Shown here one piece after another: positions 18,289 through 26,876 of a DNA stretch of 37,460 bases. A model generated the notes under the pieces. That model was not told where the DNA came from. It did no database searches and saw nothing but the letters and a program-made list of their open reading frames with translations. Source of the stretch: Candidatus Kuenenia stuttgartensis (GTDB taxonomy: Bacteria > Planctomycetota > Planctomycetia > Pirellulales > UBA1268); contig CAMBSN010000022.1 of NCBI GenBank assembly GCA_945870505.1, positions 1-37,460 on the forward strand, read 5' to 3'. The translations under genes and the position numbers were made by a program. Positions within the stretch are counted from its first letter, which is position 1. Each line of letters begins with the position of its first letter.

Positions 18289-19785
18289 TCACAACGGCTG
18301 CTTGGCCGATGCCGTGGCCCGCTTGAGCGCCTCGCGCATCACCTGCGGTGGCGGTTCCGCGCCGTGCCAGATGCGATACTGGATCGCCGCCTGCCGCACG
18401 AACATCTCCACGCCGGTGACGGTGCGACAGCCGGCACTCCGCGCCTCCTTGATGAGTAGCGTATTCTCCGGATTGTAGACAGTGTCGAAGACCACCATGT
18501 ACGGCCGGAGGTGCTCCTTGTCGTATGGGCTCTCGTCCACGTTGGGATGCATGCCAACCGGCGTGGCATTGACGATGCCGTCGTAGGGCATCCGTTGCCG
18601 GGCGGCCCACTCCACCGACTTGCAGCCCACCTCGGCCGCAATCTTCTTGGCACGATCGGCCGTGCGCGAGGTCACGGTCACCTCCACGCCCTTCTTTTTG
18701 AGGCCAAACGCCACGGCCCGCGCGGCCCCTCCCGCGCCGAGCACGAGGGTGGTCTTCAGTCCGAGTCCATCGCTCGTCGCCCGCTCGTCCCCCTGCAGGG
18801 CCGCGACAAGGCTCTCCACGGCGGCGATCGCGTCGGTGTTGGCAGCCGTGATCCCGTCGGCGGCGAACGACAGCGTGTTGGCGGCGCCGATCGACTTCAC
18901 GAGATCATCCGTATGCGCCGCGTGCTTGAGCACCGCCTCCTTGTGCGGGATCGTCACACTTAGGCCCGCCAGCGGCCACCGTGAGGCAGCCGAGAGAAAC
19001 TCGTCGAGCTGCTCGGCCGGCACCCGGAATGGCATGTAGACCGCGTCGATACCGGCGGCAGCCAAGGCGGCGTTGTGGACCACGGGCGACAGGCTGTGGG
19101 CCACCGGATCGGCGACCACGCCGTAGATCCTCGTCGCCGCGGTGATCGAGTCGTAGCGATACATCTCCCGCATCTGCCGCCAGCCAATCTGCCCGGGGGC
19201 GAGAACGCGGTCGTCGTTGAACGTGGCGTAGGTGAAGGGGGCGCCAAACCGGCCGCCGAGAATCCTGGTGGGCACGCCGATGTCGCCCATGCAGATCCCG
19301 ACCGTCGGCACCTTACTGGCGTGCACCATCTGCAGCATCCGCAGGTTGTCGGTGGGGTGATTCGCCATCGCCGCTACCTTGACGACGTCGGCGTCCATCG
19401 AGGCCAGCCGCTTGTGCAGCAGGGTCAGATCGGCGGGAGTCTTCTGGAAGTCGTGGAGGCTGACGATCCGCTTCGTCGATCCGTACCGCGGAACGCCGGC
19501 GGCGATGTCGTCCTCGAGGTCGACGTAATCGGCTCCCTCCACGATCGCGGTCCGCAGCAGCGTCTGCCGGGCCTCCTCCGAATGCTCCCAGCGGCCGCCG
19601 TCGCTCTTTCGCCGGCAGGTCACGATCACCGGACAGGGGCGATCCCTGAGCAGCCGCCTCACCTGCACCTCACCCTGGATGTAGTCGAGTCGCAGTTCGA
19701 CGAGGCGGATACCGTTTTCCACCAGATGCTTGTGCTCGGCGATCATGTGCCGGTGCCGGCCGCGGCCAATGCTCACGCAGATCAT
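18289..19785 (-). CDS. aroDE: Bifunctional 3-dehydroquinate dehydratase (type I) - shikimate dehydrogenase
   Basis: The 498-aa fusion carries out two consecutive shikimate-pathway steps. The N-terminal type I dehydroquinase (about 1-215) has catalytic H111 (SLHDFQ) and Schiff-base K136 (VVKVAAMA). The C-terminal shikimate dehydrogenase (about 219-490) has the substrate motif H-S-L-S-P (230-234), catalytic K282 (IPHKEA) and D318 (NTDA), and the NADP loop G-A-G-G-A-A-R (350-356). The N-terminal half begins directly at the first beta strand, so the start is firm. The same fusion order occurs in plants, chlamydiae and planctomycetes. aroK follows 32 bases downstream. Confidence 0.96.
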   Translation of the reverse strand: MICVSIGRGRHRHMIAEHKHLVENGIRLVELRLDYIQGEVQVRRLLRDRPCPVIVTCRRKSDGGRWEHSEEARQTLLRTAIVEGADYVDLEDDIAAGVPRYGSTKRIVSLHDFQKTPADLTLLHKRLASMDADVVKVAAMANHPTDNLRMLQMVHASKVPTVGICMGDIGVPTRILGGRFGAPFTYATFNDDRVLAPGQIGWRQMREMYRYDSITAATRIYGVVADPVAHSLSPVVHNAALAAAGIDAVYMPFRVPAEQLDEFLSAASRWPLAGLSVTIPHKEAVLKHAAHTDDLVKSIGAANTLSFAADGITAANTDAIAAVESLVAALQGDERATSDGLGLKTTLVLGAGGAARAVAFGLKKKGVEVTVTSRTADRAKKIAAEVGCKSVEWAARQRMPYDGIVNATPVGMHPNVDESPYDKEHLRPYMVVFDTVYNPENTLLIKEARSAGCRTVTGVEMFVRQAAIQYRIWHGAEPPPQVMREALKRATASAKQPL

Positions 19786-19874
19786 CGCAGGTCCTCGGAA
19801 GTGAAAGTCTTGGGCATGGGGGCCGGGAGTGTCATACGGGTTCTCGGTGAACGGTGCGCGGCCGGTTGTACAAG

Positions 19875-19962
19875 CCCAACGCCGTGAGGCGTGGGATGCA
19901 CCACCAACAGACGCCGCATCCAGCGTGGTTCGCCCGCGGCCTCACGGCCGGTCGGCTTTCAC
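19875..19962. repeat. Hairpin with GTGA tetraloop and family C repeat copy 2
   Basis: ACGCC-GTGA-GGCGT, extended by CCC/GGG across one bulged A (19875-19895), makes an RNA-like hairpin with a GNRA loop. At 19932-19962 lies the second family C copy, with hairpin CGGCC-TCAC-GGCCG then GTCGGCTTTCAC. Compared with 1602-1632 it differs by one base, in the loop. This 217-bp gap between mutL and aroDE has no recognisable gene. Confidence 0.6.
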
Positions 19963-20002
19963 TCGCTACGCATTCGATCGCGAAAATCATGTGTTCCCCG
20001 TA

Positions 20003-21808
20003 TCACGTGCGCCGAAACTGGCGGTCGAGGTCCTGCCGCGAGAGCGTCAGCGACGTGGGTCGGCCGTGCGGGCAGTGGTGGGCCTCGGGAACAATCCGTC
20101 GATCCCGCACGAGGGCGTCGACCTCCGCCTGGGAGAGCCGGTCGCCCGCCTTGATCGCGGCGCGGCAGGCAAGGCCGTGGAGCACCTCATCCACCAGCAC
20201 GCTGGTGCCGCCCCCGGAGGCCGTCGTCGAGGAGAGTCGGTCGAGCACCTCCCGGACGATCGCACCGGCGGGCGTGTCACCGGCGAGCGCCGGTTTCGAG
20301 GTCACGATCACGGTGCTGCCGCCGAATGGCTCGATCTTCATACCCGCCCGCTCGAGCGTGCCCACGTGCTCGTGCACGAGTTCCAACTCGGCCGGGGCGA
20401 GGTCGACCTTCTCGGGCACGAGCAGCGGCTGCACCTCGAGCCCGCCCGACTCCACCGCCGCCTTGAACTTCTCGTAAAGTAGTCTCTCGTGGAGCGCGTG
20501 CTGGTCGATCACCTCGATACCGGCCGCCGTCTCCACCACGATGTAGCGGTCGTGCATCTGCACGGCGAGTTCCTCCCCCGCCACGGGCCGGGAGACGTCG
20601 TCCACCTCCCAGGCCGGCGGGGCAGCAACCGCATCGCCGGCGACCCGCGACGCAAACCCCCGATCGCCTGCCACCGGTTCGGCCGGCCAGAGCGGTCGCG
20701 ACATCGGCGCCGCGATCCGCTCGGCGCCGGTGCCGAAACCGCTGTGGCCCGCCGGCGCAAACGGCTCGAACTCGGGCAGGCTCGCCACGGTCGGCCGGGG
20801 AGGCTCAAGCCGCGTGGTGACGTTGGCGGCCAGAAACTTCGTACGGAGGGCCGAGAGCACGAGGCGGTAGAGCCGCGACGGCTCGCGAAACCGCACCTCC
20901 ATCTTGGCGGGATGCACGTTCACATCCACGGCATCGGGAGGCAGGTCGAAGGCGAGGAAGGCGATCGGCTGGCGTCCCGAGAGCAGCAGGCCGCGATAGG
21001 CCTCCTGGACCGCGTGGAGGATCGAGCGGTCGCGGAACGGTCGGCCACCAACGAATAGGTGCTGCAGCCGGCCGCTGGCCACGTCGTCCTCGGGACGCCC
21101 CACGAACCCGTGCACCGACACCTCGCCATCGTCAGCCTCGACCTCGATGAGCCTGCCGGCCACCTCGGCACCGAACAGTCCGGCGATCCGGTCGCGCCAC
21201 GAGACCGTCGCCGGCAGGTCGTGCACCCGACGGCCGTTGTGGACGAGGCTGAAGGCCACGGCGGGATGGGCCAGGGCGGTGCGGACGAAGGCCTCCGAGG
21301 CGTGCGACCACTCGGTCTGCGCCGCCCGGAGAAACGACCGCCTCGCCGGTACGTTGCCAAAGAGCTGGTGGACCTCGACCGTGGTGCCGACGGCGCACCC
21401 GTCGGGCCGCACCTCGTCGGCGCGGCCGCCATCCACGGTGATCGTCGCGCCCGTGCCGTCCGGCGTCCGCGAGCGGATCACGACCCGCGAGACCTCGGCG
21501 ATGCTCGCGAGTGCCTCGCCGCGAAATCCGAGCGTGCCGATTCGCTCCAGATCTTCAGCAACGCGGAGTTTGCTCGTCGCGTGGGCCGTGACCGCGAGCG
21601 GCAGATCGTCCGCCTCGATGCCGCCGCCGTCGTCGACCACCCGAACCAGCGCGATCCCACCCTGGTCGAGGGCGACGTCGATCCGCGCCGGAGAGGCGTC
21701 GAGGGCATTCTCGAGCAGTTCCTTGACCACGCTCGCGGGCCGCTCCACCACCTCGCCGGCGGCGATGCGGTTGACGACCGACATCGGGAGTTGATGGATG
21801 CGTCCCAT
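20003..21808 (-). CDS. mutL: DNA mismatch repair protein MutL
   Basis: The 601-aa protein has an N-terminal GHKL ATPase with E30-L-L-E-N-A-L-D-A, D-D-G-G-G-I (59-64) and G-T-L-G-F-R-G-E-A-L (91-100). A variable Pro/Ala-rich linker follows (about 330-420). The C-terminal dimerisation domain retains the endonuclease metal-site motif D-Q-H-A-L-H-E-R-L-L-Y-E plus A-C-R-A-A-I-K and C-P-H-G-R-P, so this is a nicking MutL of the type found in bacteria without MutH. The start is the ATG before GRIHQLP. It lies 12 bases after the NtrC-type gene on the same strand, so co-transcription is likely. No mutS is in the window. Confidence 0.97.
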   Translation of the reverse strand: MGRIHQLPMSVVNRIAAGEVVERPASVVKELLENALDASPARIDVALDQGGIALVRVVDDGGGIEADDLPLAVTAHATSKLRVAEDLERIGTLGFRGEALASIAEVSRVVIRSRTPDGTGATITVDGGRADEVRPDGCAVGTTVEVHQLFGNVPARRSFLRAAQTEWSHASEAFVRTALAHPAVAFSLVHNGRRVHDLPATVSWRDRIAGLFGAEVAGRLIEVEADDGEVSVHGFVGRPEDDVASGRLQHLFVGGRPFRDRSILHAVQEAYRGLLLSGRQPIAFLAFDLPPDAVDVNVHPAKMEVRFREPSRLYRLVLSALRTKFLAANVTTRLEPPRPTVASLPEFEPFAPAGHSGFGTGAERIAAPMSRPLWPAEPVAGDRGFASRVAGDAVAAPPAWEVDDVSRPVAGEELAVQMHDRYIVVETAAGIEVIDQHALHERLLYEKFKAAVESGGLEVQPLLVPEKVDLAPAELELVHEHVGTLERAGMKIEPFGGSTVIVTSKPALAGDTPAGAIVREVLDRLSSTTASGGGTSVLVDEVLHGLACRAAIKAGDRLSQAEVDALVRDRRIVPEAHHCPHGRPTSLTLSRQDLDRQFRRT

Positions 21809-21820
21809 GCGATCGATGGC

Positions 21821-23269
21821 TCAGCTGAGCTGGTATTCCTTGATCTTGCGATACAAGGTCCGCTCGCCGATGCCGAGGAGGTCGGCCGCCTGTTCGCGGT
21901 TGCCACCGGTGAGCTTGAGCGTCTCGGCGATAAACACCTTCTCGATCTCCTCGAGCGGCCGGCCAACGAGGGCGGAGAGCCCAGCGGTCATGTCGACGGC
22001 CGCGGTCGAGGCGGCGGCCACCGGCGCGTCCGGATCGAGCTCGATCGGCAGGTCGTCGACATCGAGCATCTCGTTGCAGTCGACCACGACCATGCTCTCG
22101 ATCACGTTTCGGAGCTGACGGACGTTGCCGGGCCAGGCATAGGAGCCGAGCTTCACGCGGGCGGGGAGCGACAGCCCCTTGATGGTCTTGCCGTGCCGCC
22201 TCGAGAACTGCTTGAGGAAGTGCTCGATGAGCAGCGGGATGTCGCCGGCCCGGTCGCGGAGGGGCGGGATGGCGATCGTCACCACCTTGAGGCGGTGGTA
22301 GAGGTCGCTGCGAAAGACCCCCGAGGCGATTGCATCCTCCAGATTGCGGTTGGTGGCCGAGAGGATCCGGACGTTCACCCGCACCGGCGTGTTGGAGCCG
22401 ACGCGGGTGATCTCCCCAGACTCCAGCACCCGCAGGAGCTTGATCTGCGTCGCCATCGGCATGTCGCCGACCTCGTCGAGGAACAGCGTGCCCCCGTTGG
22501 CGTACTCGAACTTCCCGATCCGGTCGCTGGAGGCATCGGTAAAGGCGCCGCGAACGTGGCCGAAGAGCTCGCTCTCGAGGATGTTTTCGCTGAGCGCGGC
22601 GCAGTTGAGCGCCACGAACGGCTTGCTCTTCCGCGGGCTGTTCTGGTGCACGGCTTGGGCAACGAGCTCCTTGCCGGTGCCGGTCTCACCCTGGATGAGC
22701 ACGGTGGCGTCGGTCGGGGCGATCCGCTTGAGCCGTTCGATGAGCGAGAGCATCTGTGGGCTCGAGCCGATCACGCCTTCGAAGCCAAACTTCTCGTCGA
22801 GCCGCCGATTGAGTTCGATGTTCTGCCGCCGCAGGCGAACCCCTTCGGCGGCTTTCTCGACCGCCGCCCGCAGGTGGGCCATGTCGAGGGGCTTCTGCAG
22901 GTAGGTGAAGGCACCCTGTTGCATCGCCGAGACGGCCGACGGAATCGTGCCATGACCCGTGACGACGATCACCTCGGTCTCGGTCGAGGCCTTCTTGGCT
23001 CGGGCGAGGATCTCGAGGCCGCCGATGTCGTTCATCATCAGGTCGGTGACCACGATGTCGAACAGTTCAGCCTCGATCCGCCGGCTCCCGTCGGTGCCGC
23101 TGCCCACGACCGTCACGGTGTGACCCAGCCTGCCGAGAACCTCGCCCATCGTGCGGGCGTGCACGATGTCGTTGTCGACCACCAAAACCCGCATCGCCGA
23201 TGGGCCCGCGACCGTCTCGGCGGCCGGGTCGTTCTCGGGTGCTGGAGGGGGTGGTGGTGGCGAAGCCAT
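21821..23269 (-). CDS. Sigma-54-dependent response regulator, NtrC family
   Basis: The 482-aa regulator has a receiver domain (about 27-140) with phospho-acceptor D76 (VVTDLMMND) and K126, then an AAA+ domain (about 165-400) with Walker A G-E-T-G-T-G-K-E (194-201), Walker B L-F-L-D-E-V-G-D (262-269) and the sigma-54 loop as GAFTDA (241-246). A Fis-type helix-turn-helix (about 440-482, [15 protein letters not shown]) binds DNA. GAFTDA is a known variant of GAFTGA. A Pro-rich 25-residue N-terminus is odd; M26 (position 23194) is an alternative start. The partner kinase lies 51 bases upstream. Target genes cannot be told from the sequence. Confidence 0.93.
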   Translation of the reverse strand: MASPPPPPPAPENDPAAETVAGPSAMRVLVVDNDIVHARTMGEVLGRLGHTVTVVGSGTDGSRRIEAELFDIVVTDLMMNDIGGLEILARAKKASTETEVIVVTGHGTIPSAVSAMQQGAFTYLQKPLDMAHLRAAVEKAAEGVRLRRQNIELNRRLDEKFGFEGVIGSSPQMLSLIERLKRIAPTDATVLIQGETGTGKELVAQAVHQNSPRKSKPFVALNCAALSENILESELFGHVRGAFTDASSDRIGKFEYANGGTLFLDEVGDMPMATQIKLLRVLESGEITRVGSNTPVRVNVRILSATNRNLEDAIASGVFRSDLYHRLKVVTIAIPPLRDRAGDIPLLIEHFLKQFSRRHGKTIKGLSLPARVKLGSYAWPGNVRQLRNVIESMVVVDCNEMLDVDDLPIELDPDAPVAAASTAAVDMTAGLSALVGRPLEEIEKVFIAETLKLTGGNREQAADLLGIGERTLYRKIKEYQLS

Positions 23270-23320
23270 AAACGGGATGGTACGGAGCGTGCGGGGCGGG
23301 CGTCCAGTTGCGGCGTGCGG

Positions 23321-24091
23321 TCAGGATGGCGTGCTGGCGGCCGGACGGCCGCCTTTCGGCAGCCGGGGCGGCGCGGGCAGCCAGATCGTGACCTTCGTGC
23401 CCCGACCGGGGGCGCTTTCGACATCGATCGTACCGCCGTGGGCCTCGACGATCTTACGAGCCGTCGGCAGACCGAGGCCCGAGCCTCCCTGTTTCGTCGT
23501 ATAAAAGGCGCCAAACACCTTGCCGAGCGTCTCGGCATCCATGCCTGGGCCGGTATCGATCAACTCGAGCATCACGCCGAGCCCAGCCGGCCGCGTGCGG
23601 ACGACGAGCTGGCCGCCCGTCTCGTCCATCGCCTGAACGGCGTTGAGCAGCAGGTTGAGCACCGCCGAGCGGAAGGTCTCACGGTCGAGCCGAACCGCCG
23701 GAAGCTCCGGGTCGAGGTAGCGAACGATTTCGACGCTCGCCTCCGTGGCGCGGATCGAAAAGAAGTCGAGCAACTGCTCGATCTCCGCGTTGAGGCTCCC
23801 CGGCTCCAATGTCAGCGACTCCTGACGGGCGAAGTCGAGGAAGTCGCCGAGCAGTTTCTGGAGCCGGTCGCACTCCTGCCGCACGAGATCGATCTTGGCC
23901 TTCGCCCGCCGATCCCGCTGCTTGGTGGGCGAATCGGGGTCGCTGTTCTCGAAATCCTCAGCGAGGAGTTCCATGTTGAGCCGGATGGTCGACAGCGGGT
24001 TGCGGATCTCGTGGGCCAGACCGCCCACGAGAGCCGCAAACTCCGCATACGTTTCAGCCCGCGAGCGGTCCTGATCGTCGGGGGACGACAT
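23321..24091 (-). CDS. Soluble histidine kinase, NtrB-like
   Basis: The 256-aa kinase lacks membrane helices and any recognisable sensor domain. The H-box is L-A-H27-E-I-R-N-P-L. The catalytic ATPase region has N-L-L-L-N-A-V-Q-A-M (N-box), D-T-G-P-G-M (G1) and T-T-K-Q-G-G-S-G-L-G-L (F/G2). It is close to the minimal size for a transmitter module, with only about 20 residues before the H-box. It probably phosphorylates the NtrC-type regulator just downstream. The input could come from a protein partner. pnp ends 37 bases upstream. Confidence 0.92.
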   Translation of the reverse strand: MSSPDDQDRSRAETYAEFAALVGGLAHEIRNPLSTIRLNMELLAEDFENSDPDSPTKQRDRRAKAKIDLVRQECDRLQKLLGDFLDFARQESLTLEPGSLNAEIEQLLDFFSIRATEASVEIVRYLDPELPAVRLDRETFRSAVLNLLLNAVQAMDETGGQLVVRTRPAGLGVMLELIDTGPGMDAETLGKVFGAFYTTKQGGSGLGLPTARKIVEAHGGTIDVESAPGRGTKVTIWLPAPPRLPKGGRPAASTPS

Positions 24092-24128
24092 GGCCGGCTC
24101 CGCTCTCAGGAGGCTCCTGGGAAGACCG

Positions 24129-26267
24129 TCACTCCGCCGCCGGGTTGCCGGCCGCTTCGGCCTGCTCGCGGAGCACCGCCTTGCGGCTGAGCTTCACGCG
24201 ATCCTGGTCGTCGACCGCGATCACCTTCACCTTCATGATGTCGCCGATCCGACAGAAGTCAGCGACGCTCTTCACGAAATCGTCGGAGAGCTCGCTCACG
24301 TGGCAGAGGCCGTCCTTGCCGGGCACCAACTCGACGAAGGCGCCGAAGTCCTTGATGCTCGTGACGCGACCCTCGTAGATCCGGCCGACCTGAATCGAGG
24401 CGGTGAGGCCCTCGACCTGGGCCATGGCCGCCATCGCCCCTTCGGCGTCGTGGCTGGCCACGGTGACCGTGCCGTCGTCATCCACGTCGATGCTCGCTCC
24501 GGTGGATTCCTGGATGCCGCGGATGGTCTTACCGCCCGGGCCGATCAGGAGGCCGATCTTCTGCGGATCGATCCGCGTCCGCAGGAGACGCGGCGCCCAC
24601 GGCGAAATCTCCGGACGCGGCCGGCGGATCGCCGAGAGCATCGTCCGCAGGATCTCGAGGCGGGCCTCGCGCGACTGCCGCAGCGTGGCCTCGATGATCG
24701 CCGGCGAGATGCCGTTGATCTTGAGGTCGAGCTGGATACCAGTGATGCCGTTCTGGGAGCCAGCGATCTTGAAGTCCATGTCGCCGTAGTGGTCTTCGTC
24801 ACCGATGATGTCGGTGAGGAGCACCCAGTGCTGCTCGCTCTGCTTCACGAGGCCGACCGAGATGCCGGCGACCGGGTGCGAGATCGGGACGCCCGCGGCC
24901 ATCAGGCCGAGGGTCGCGGCACAGACGCTCGCCATCGAACTCGAGCCGTTCGACTCAAGGATGTCGGAGATCACGCGGATCGTGTACGGGAACACATCCG
25001 GATCGGGCAGCACCGGCTTCACGCTCCGCTCGGCGAGCGCACCGTGGCCAAGCTCACGACGGCCGGGGCCGCGGATCGGACGCACCTCGCCCACCGAGAA
25101 GGAGGGAAAGTAGTAGTCGAGCATGAACTTCTTCGAGTACTCGTCGATCAGGCCATCGACCCGCTGCTCGTCCCTGCCGGTGCCGAGCGTGATGGTCACG
25201 AGCGACTGCGTCTCGCCGCGCTGGAAGAGCGCCGAGCCGTGCACCCGGGGGAGCAGATCGACCTCGCAGTGCAGCGCCCGCAGCGACTTGTGGTCGCGGC
25301 CGTCAGGACGCTTCCCCTCGAGGATCAGCTCGCGGACGGCCCGCTCCTCGAGACCGTGCCAGACGTGCGAGAAGTCGGCATCGCTGATGCCGCCGGCCTC
25401 GCCGGGCTTGAAGCCGAAGGCCGGCTCCGACGGAGCCACGGCCGCCTTAGCCTTCTCCTTGAGCGCCTTCACGGCCTGGCCGCGTTCCTGCTTGCCCATG
25501 ATCGCCTTGGCAGCCTTGAGCTCGCCGAGGTAGTCGCGGGTGAGGCGGTCACGCAGCGCCGAGTAGTCGGCGAGGACGTATTCCTTCTTTGGCTTGCCCG
25601 CCGTGCGGATGAGTTCCTCCTGCATCTCGCAGATGACGCGAATGACGCGATGGGCCTCCTCCAGCGCCTGGAGCATCCGATCCTCAGGCATTTCGCGGGC
25701 GAAGCCCTCGATCATGAGAACCGCCGTGGGGCTGCCGGAGACGATCAGATCGAGGTCGCTCTCTTCGAGCTGGTCGATCGTGGGAAACGGCACGAACCGC
25801 CCGTCGACCTGGGCCAGCCGAACGCTACCGAGCGGCCCCTGGAAGGGCAGCGGGGAGATGCACAGCGCCGCCGATGCGCCGATCATCGCCAGCACGTCGG
25901 GGTCGTTCTGACGGTCGCTGGCCAGCACGTTGGCCTGCACCTGAACCTCGTCGTAGAAGCCCTCAGGGAAGAGCGGCCGAATCGGCCGGTCCATGAGGCG
26001 GGCGGTGAGCGTCTCCTTGAGAGTCGGCCGTCCCTCGCGCTTAAGGAAGCCGCCCGGGAACTTGCCGGCGGCGGCGACGCGCTCGCGGTAGTCGCAGGTG
26101 AGGGGGAAGAAGTCGATGCCGGCGCGGGGCGCTCCAGTGGCCGAGGCCACGAGCACGACCGTCTCTCCGTAGCTGACGAGCACGCTGCCCGCCGCCTGCT
26201 TGGCCAAAAAGCCCGTCTCGATCGAGAGCACATGGTCGCCGATCTGCCGTTCAACACGCTGCTTCAC
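24129..26267 (-). CDS. pnp: Polyribonucleotide nucleotidyltransferase (PNPase)
   Basis: The 712-aa phosphorolytic 3'-5' exoribonuclease contains two RNase PH domains (about 10-230 and 310-540) joined by a helical linker, a KH domain with I-G-P-G-G-K-T-I-R, and an S1 domain (G-R-I-Y-E-G-R-V-T-S-I-K-D-F-G-A-F-V) near the end. The start is GTG 26267-26265 because AAGGA lies 8 bases upstream and the conserved N-terminus begins there. An out-of-frame ATG (26275-26273) within the same stretch opens a 3-codon frame whose stop overlaps the GTG. rpsO lies 238 bases upstream, the conserved rpsO-pnp order. That gap has GC-rich hairpins and no gene. Confidence 0.97.
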   Translation of the reverse strand: MKQRVERQIGDHVLSIETGFLAKQAAGSVLVSYGETVVLVASATGAPRAGIDFFPLTCDYRERVAAAGKFPGGFLKREGRPTLKETLTARLMDRPIRPLFPEGFYDEVQVQANVLASDRQNDPDVLAMIGASAALCISPLPFQGPLGSVRLAQVDGRFVPFPTIDQLEESDLDLIVSGSPTAVLMIEGFAREMPEDRMLQALEEAHRVIRVICEMQEELIRTAGKPKKEYVLADYSALRDRLTRDYLGELKAAKAIMGKQERGQAVKALKEKAKAAVAPSEPAFGFKPGEAGGISDADFSHVWHGLEERAVRELILEGKRPDGRDHKSLRALHCEVDLLPRVHGSALFQRGETQSLVTITLGTGRDEQRVDGLIDEYSKKFMLDYYFPSFSVGEVRPIRGPGRRELGHGALAERSVKPVLPDPDVFPYTIRVISDILESNGSSSMASVCAATLGLMAAGVPISHPVAGISVGLVKQSEQHWVLLTDIIGDEDHYGDMDFKIAGSQNGITGIQLDLKINGISPAIIEATLRQSREARLEILRTMLSAIRRPRPEISPWAPRLLRTRIDPQKIGLLIGPGGKTIRGIQESTGASIDVDDDGTVTVASHDAEGAMAAMAQVEGLTASIQVGRIYEGRVTSIKDFGAFVELVPGKDGLCHVSELSDDFVKSVADFCRIGDIMKVKVIAVDDQDRVKLSRKAVLREQAEAAGNPAAE

Positions 26268-26498
26268 TTTTGCATTCCTTCTTGATGTGCCCGACTGCCC
26301 CGCGACCATTGGATCGCGTCGGGGCGTGCCGTGCCGACTGGTGGTTCAAACCGTTGATCCATTCCTCGCCAGACGCACCGGAGCGTCCGCGCGGAATCCG
26401 ACCCCGAGGCCCACAACGGACGCGGACACGGTGCCCTGCGACCGCCCGATGGACCGACCCAATCAACGCCAGCCGTGGCCGCCCCGGACAACCGGGAC

Positions 26499-26519
26499 AG
26501 ATCCGCTACTTGCGGATCT
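26499..26519 (-). promoter_or_regulatory. Hairpin spanning the rpsO stop codon
   Basis: AGATCCGC (26499-26506) and GCGGATCT (26512-26519) form a perfect 8-bp stem whose 5-nt loop contains most of the rpsO stop codon (26508-26506). A second small stem CCCGG-ACAA-CCGGG lies at about 26483-26496. In other bacteria the rpsO-pnp junction is a processing site; a similar function here is inference. Confidence 0.5.
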
Positions 26520-26775
26520 CCAGGCGGCGGATGATGTCAAGATACCGCTGCGGAGCGATCCGCTTGAGGTAGTCGAGAAGTCTGCGTCGACGGCTCACCA
26601 TCATGAGCAGACCCCGCCGGCTGGCGAAGTCTTTCGTGTGCTTCTTGAAGTGATCCGTCAGGTGTGAGATCCGCCCCGTCAGCAGGGCGATTTGAATCTC
26701 AGCCGAGCCGGTGTCAGCGGTTCCCCGCTGGTTGGCACCGATCAGCTCTTTTTTGCGTTCTTTCGTGAGCGACAT
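26506..26775 (-). CDS. rpsO: 30S ribosomal protein S15
   Basis: The 89-aa protein has standard length and motifs: T-G-S-A-E-I-Q-I-A-L-L-T (22-33), H-L-T-D-H-F-K-K-H-T-K-D (38-49), S-R-R-G-L-L-M-M-V-S-R-R-R-R-L-L-D-Y-L and a basic C-terminus. It binds 16S rRNA in the central domain and nucleates the platform. It is immediately upstream of pnp, the conserved order. The region 26776-26876 upstream is short and holds no gene. Confidence 0.98.
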   Translation of the reverse strand: MSLTKERKKELIGANQRGTADTGSAEIQIALLTGRISHLTDHFKKHTKDFASRRGLLMMVSRRRRLLDYLKRIAPQRYLDIIRRLEIRK

Positions 26776-26876
26776 CAGCCGTCATCCACCCGCCGCGGGT
26801 AGCATTGATTGTGTAGGTGTTGGATTCAGCCGGGGAGTTTATCCGGGCTCTGGATAATTGCAACCTGAGATCGTTC

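Noticed and set aside
22526-22549. Defective sigma-54 loop (GAFTDA instead of GAFTGA)
   Set aside because: GAFTDA is a widespread functional variant among NtrC-family regulators; all other AAA+ motifs are intact.
21059-24190. 1043-codon open frame on the plus strand
   Set aside because: It is antisense to mutL, the NtrC-type regulator and the kinase, all of which show clear family motifs. High GC removes stops on the complement. Its product is low-complexity with no domain.
26265-26275. Leader peptide (ATG CAA AAG TGA) overlapping the pnp start
   Set aside because: The Shine-Dalgarno sequence abuts this ATG, which is too close for initiation, while spacing to the GTG is ideal; probably chance.
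24090-26285. 731-codon plus-strand open frame
   Set aside because: Antisense to pnp; explained by codon bias in GC-rich DNA.
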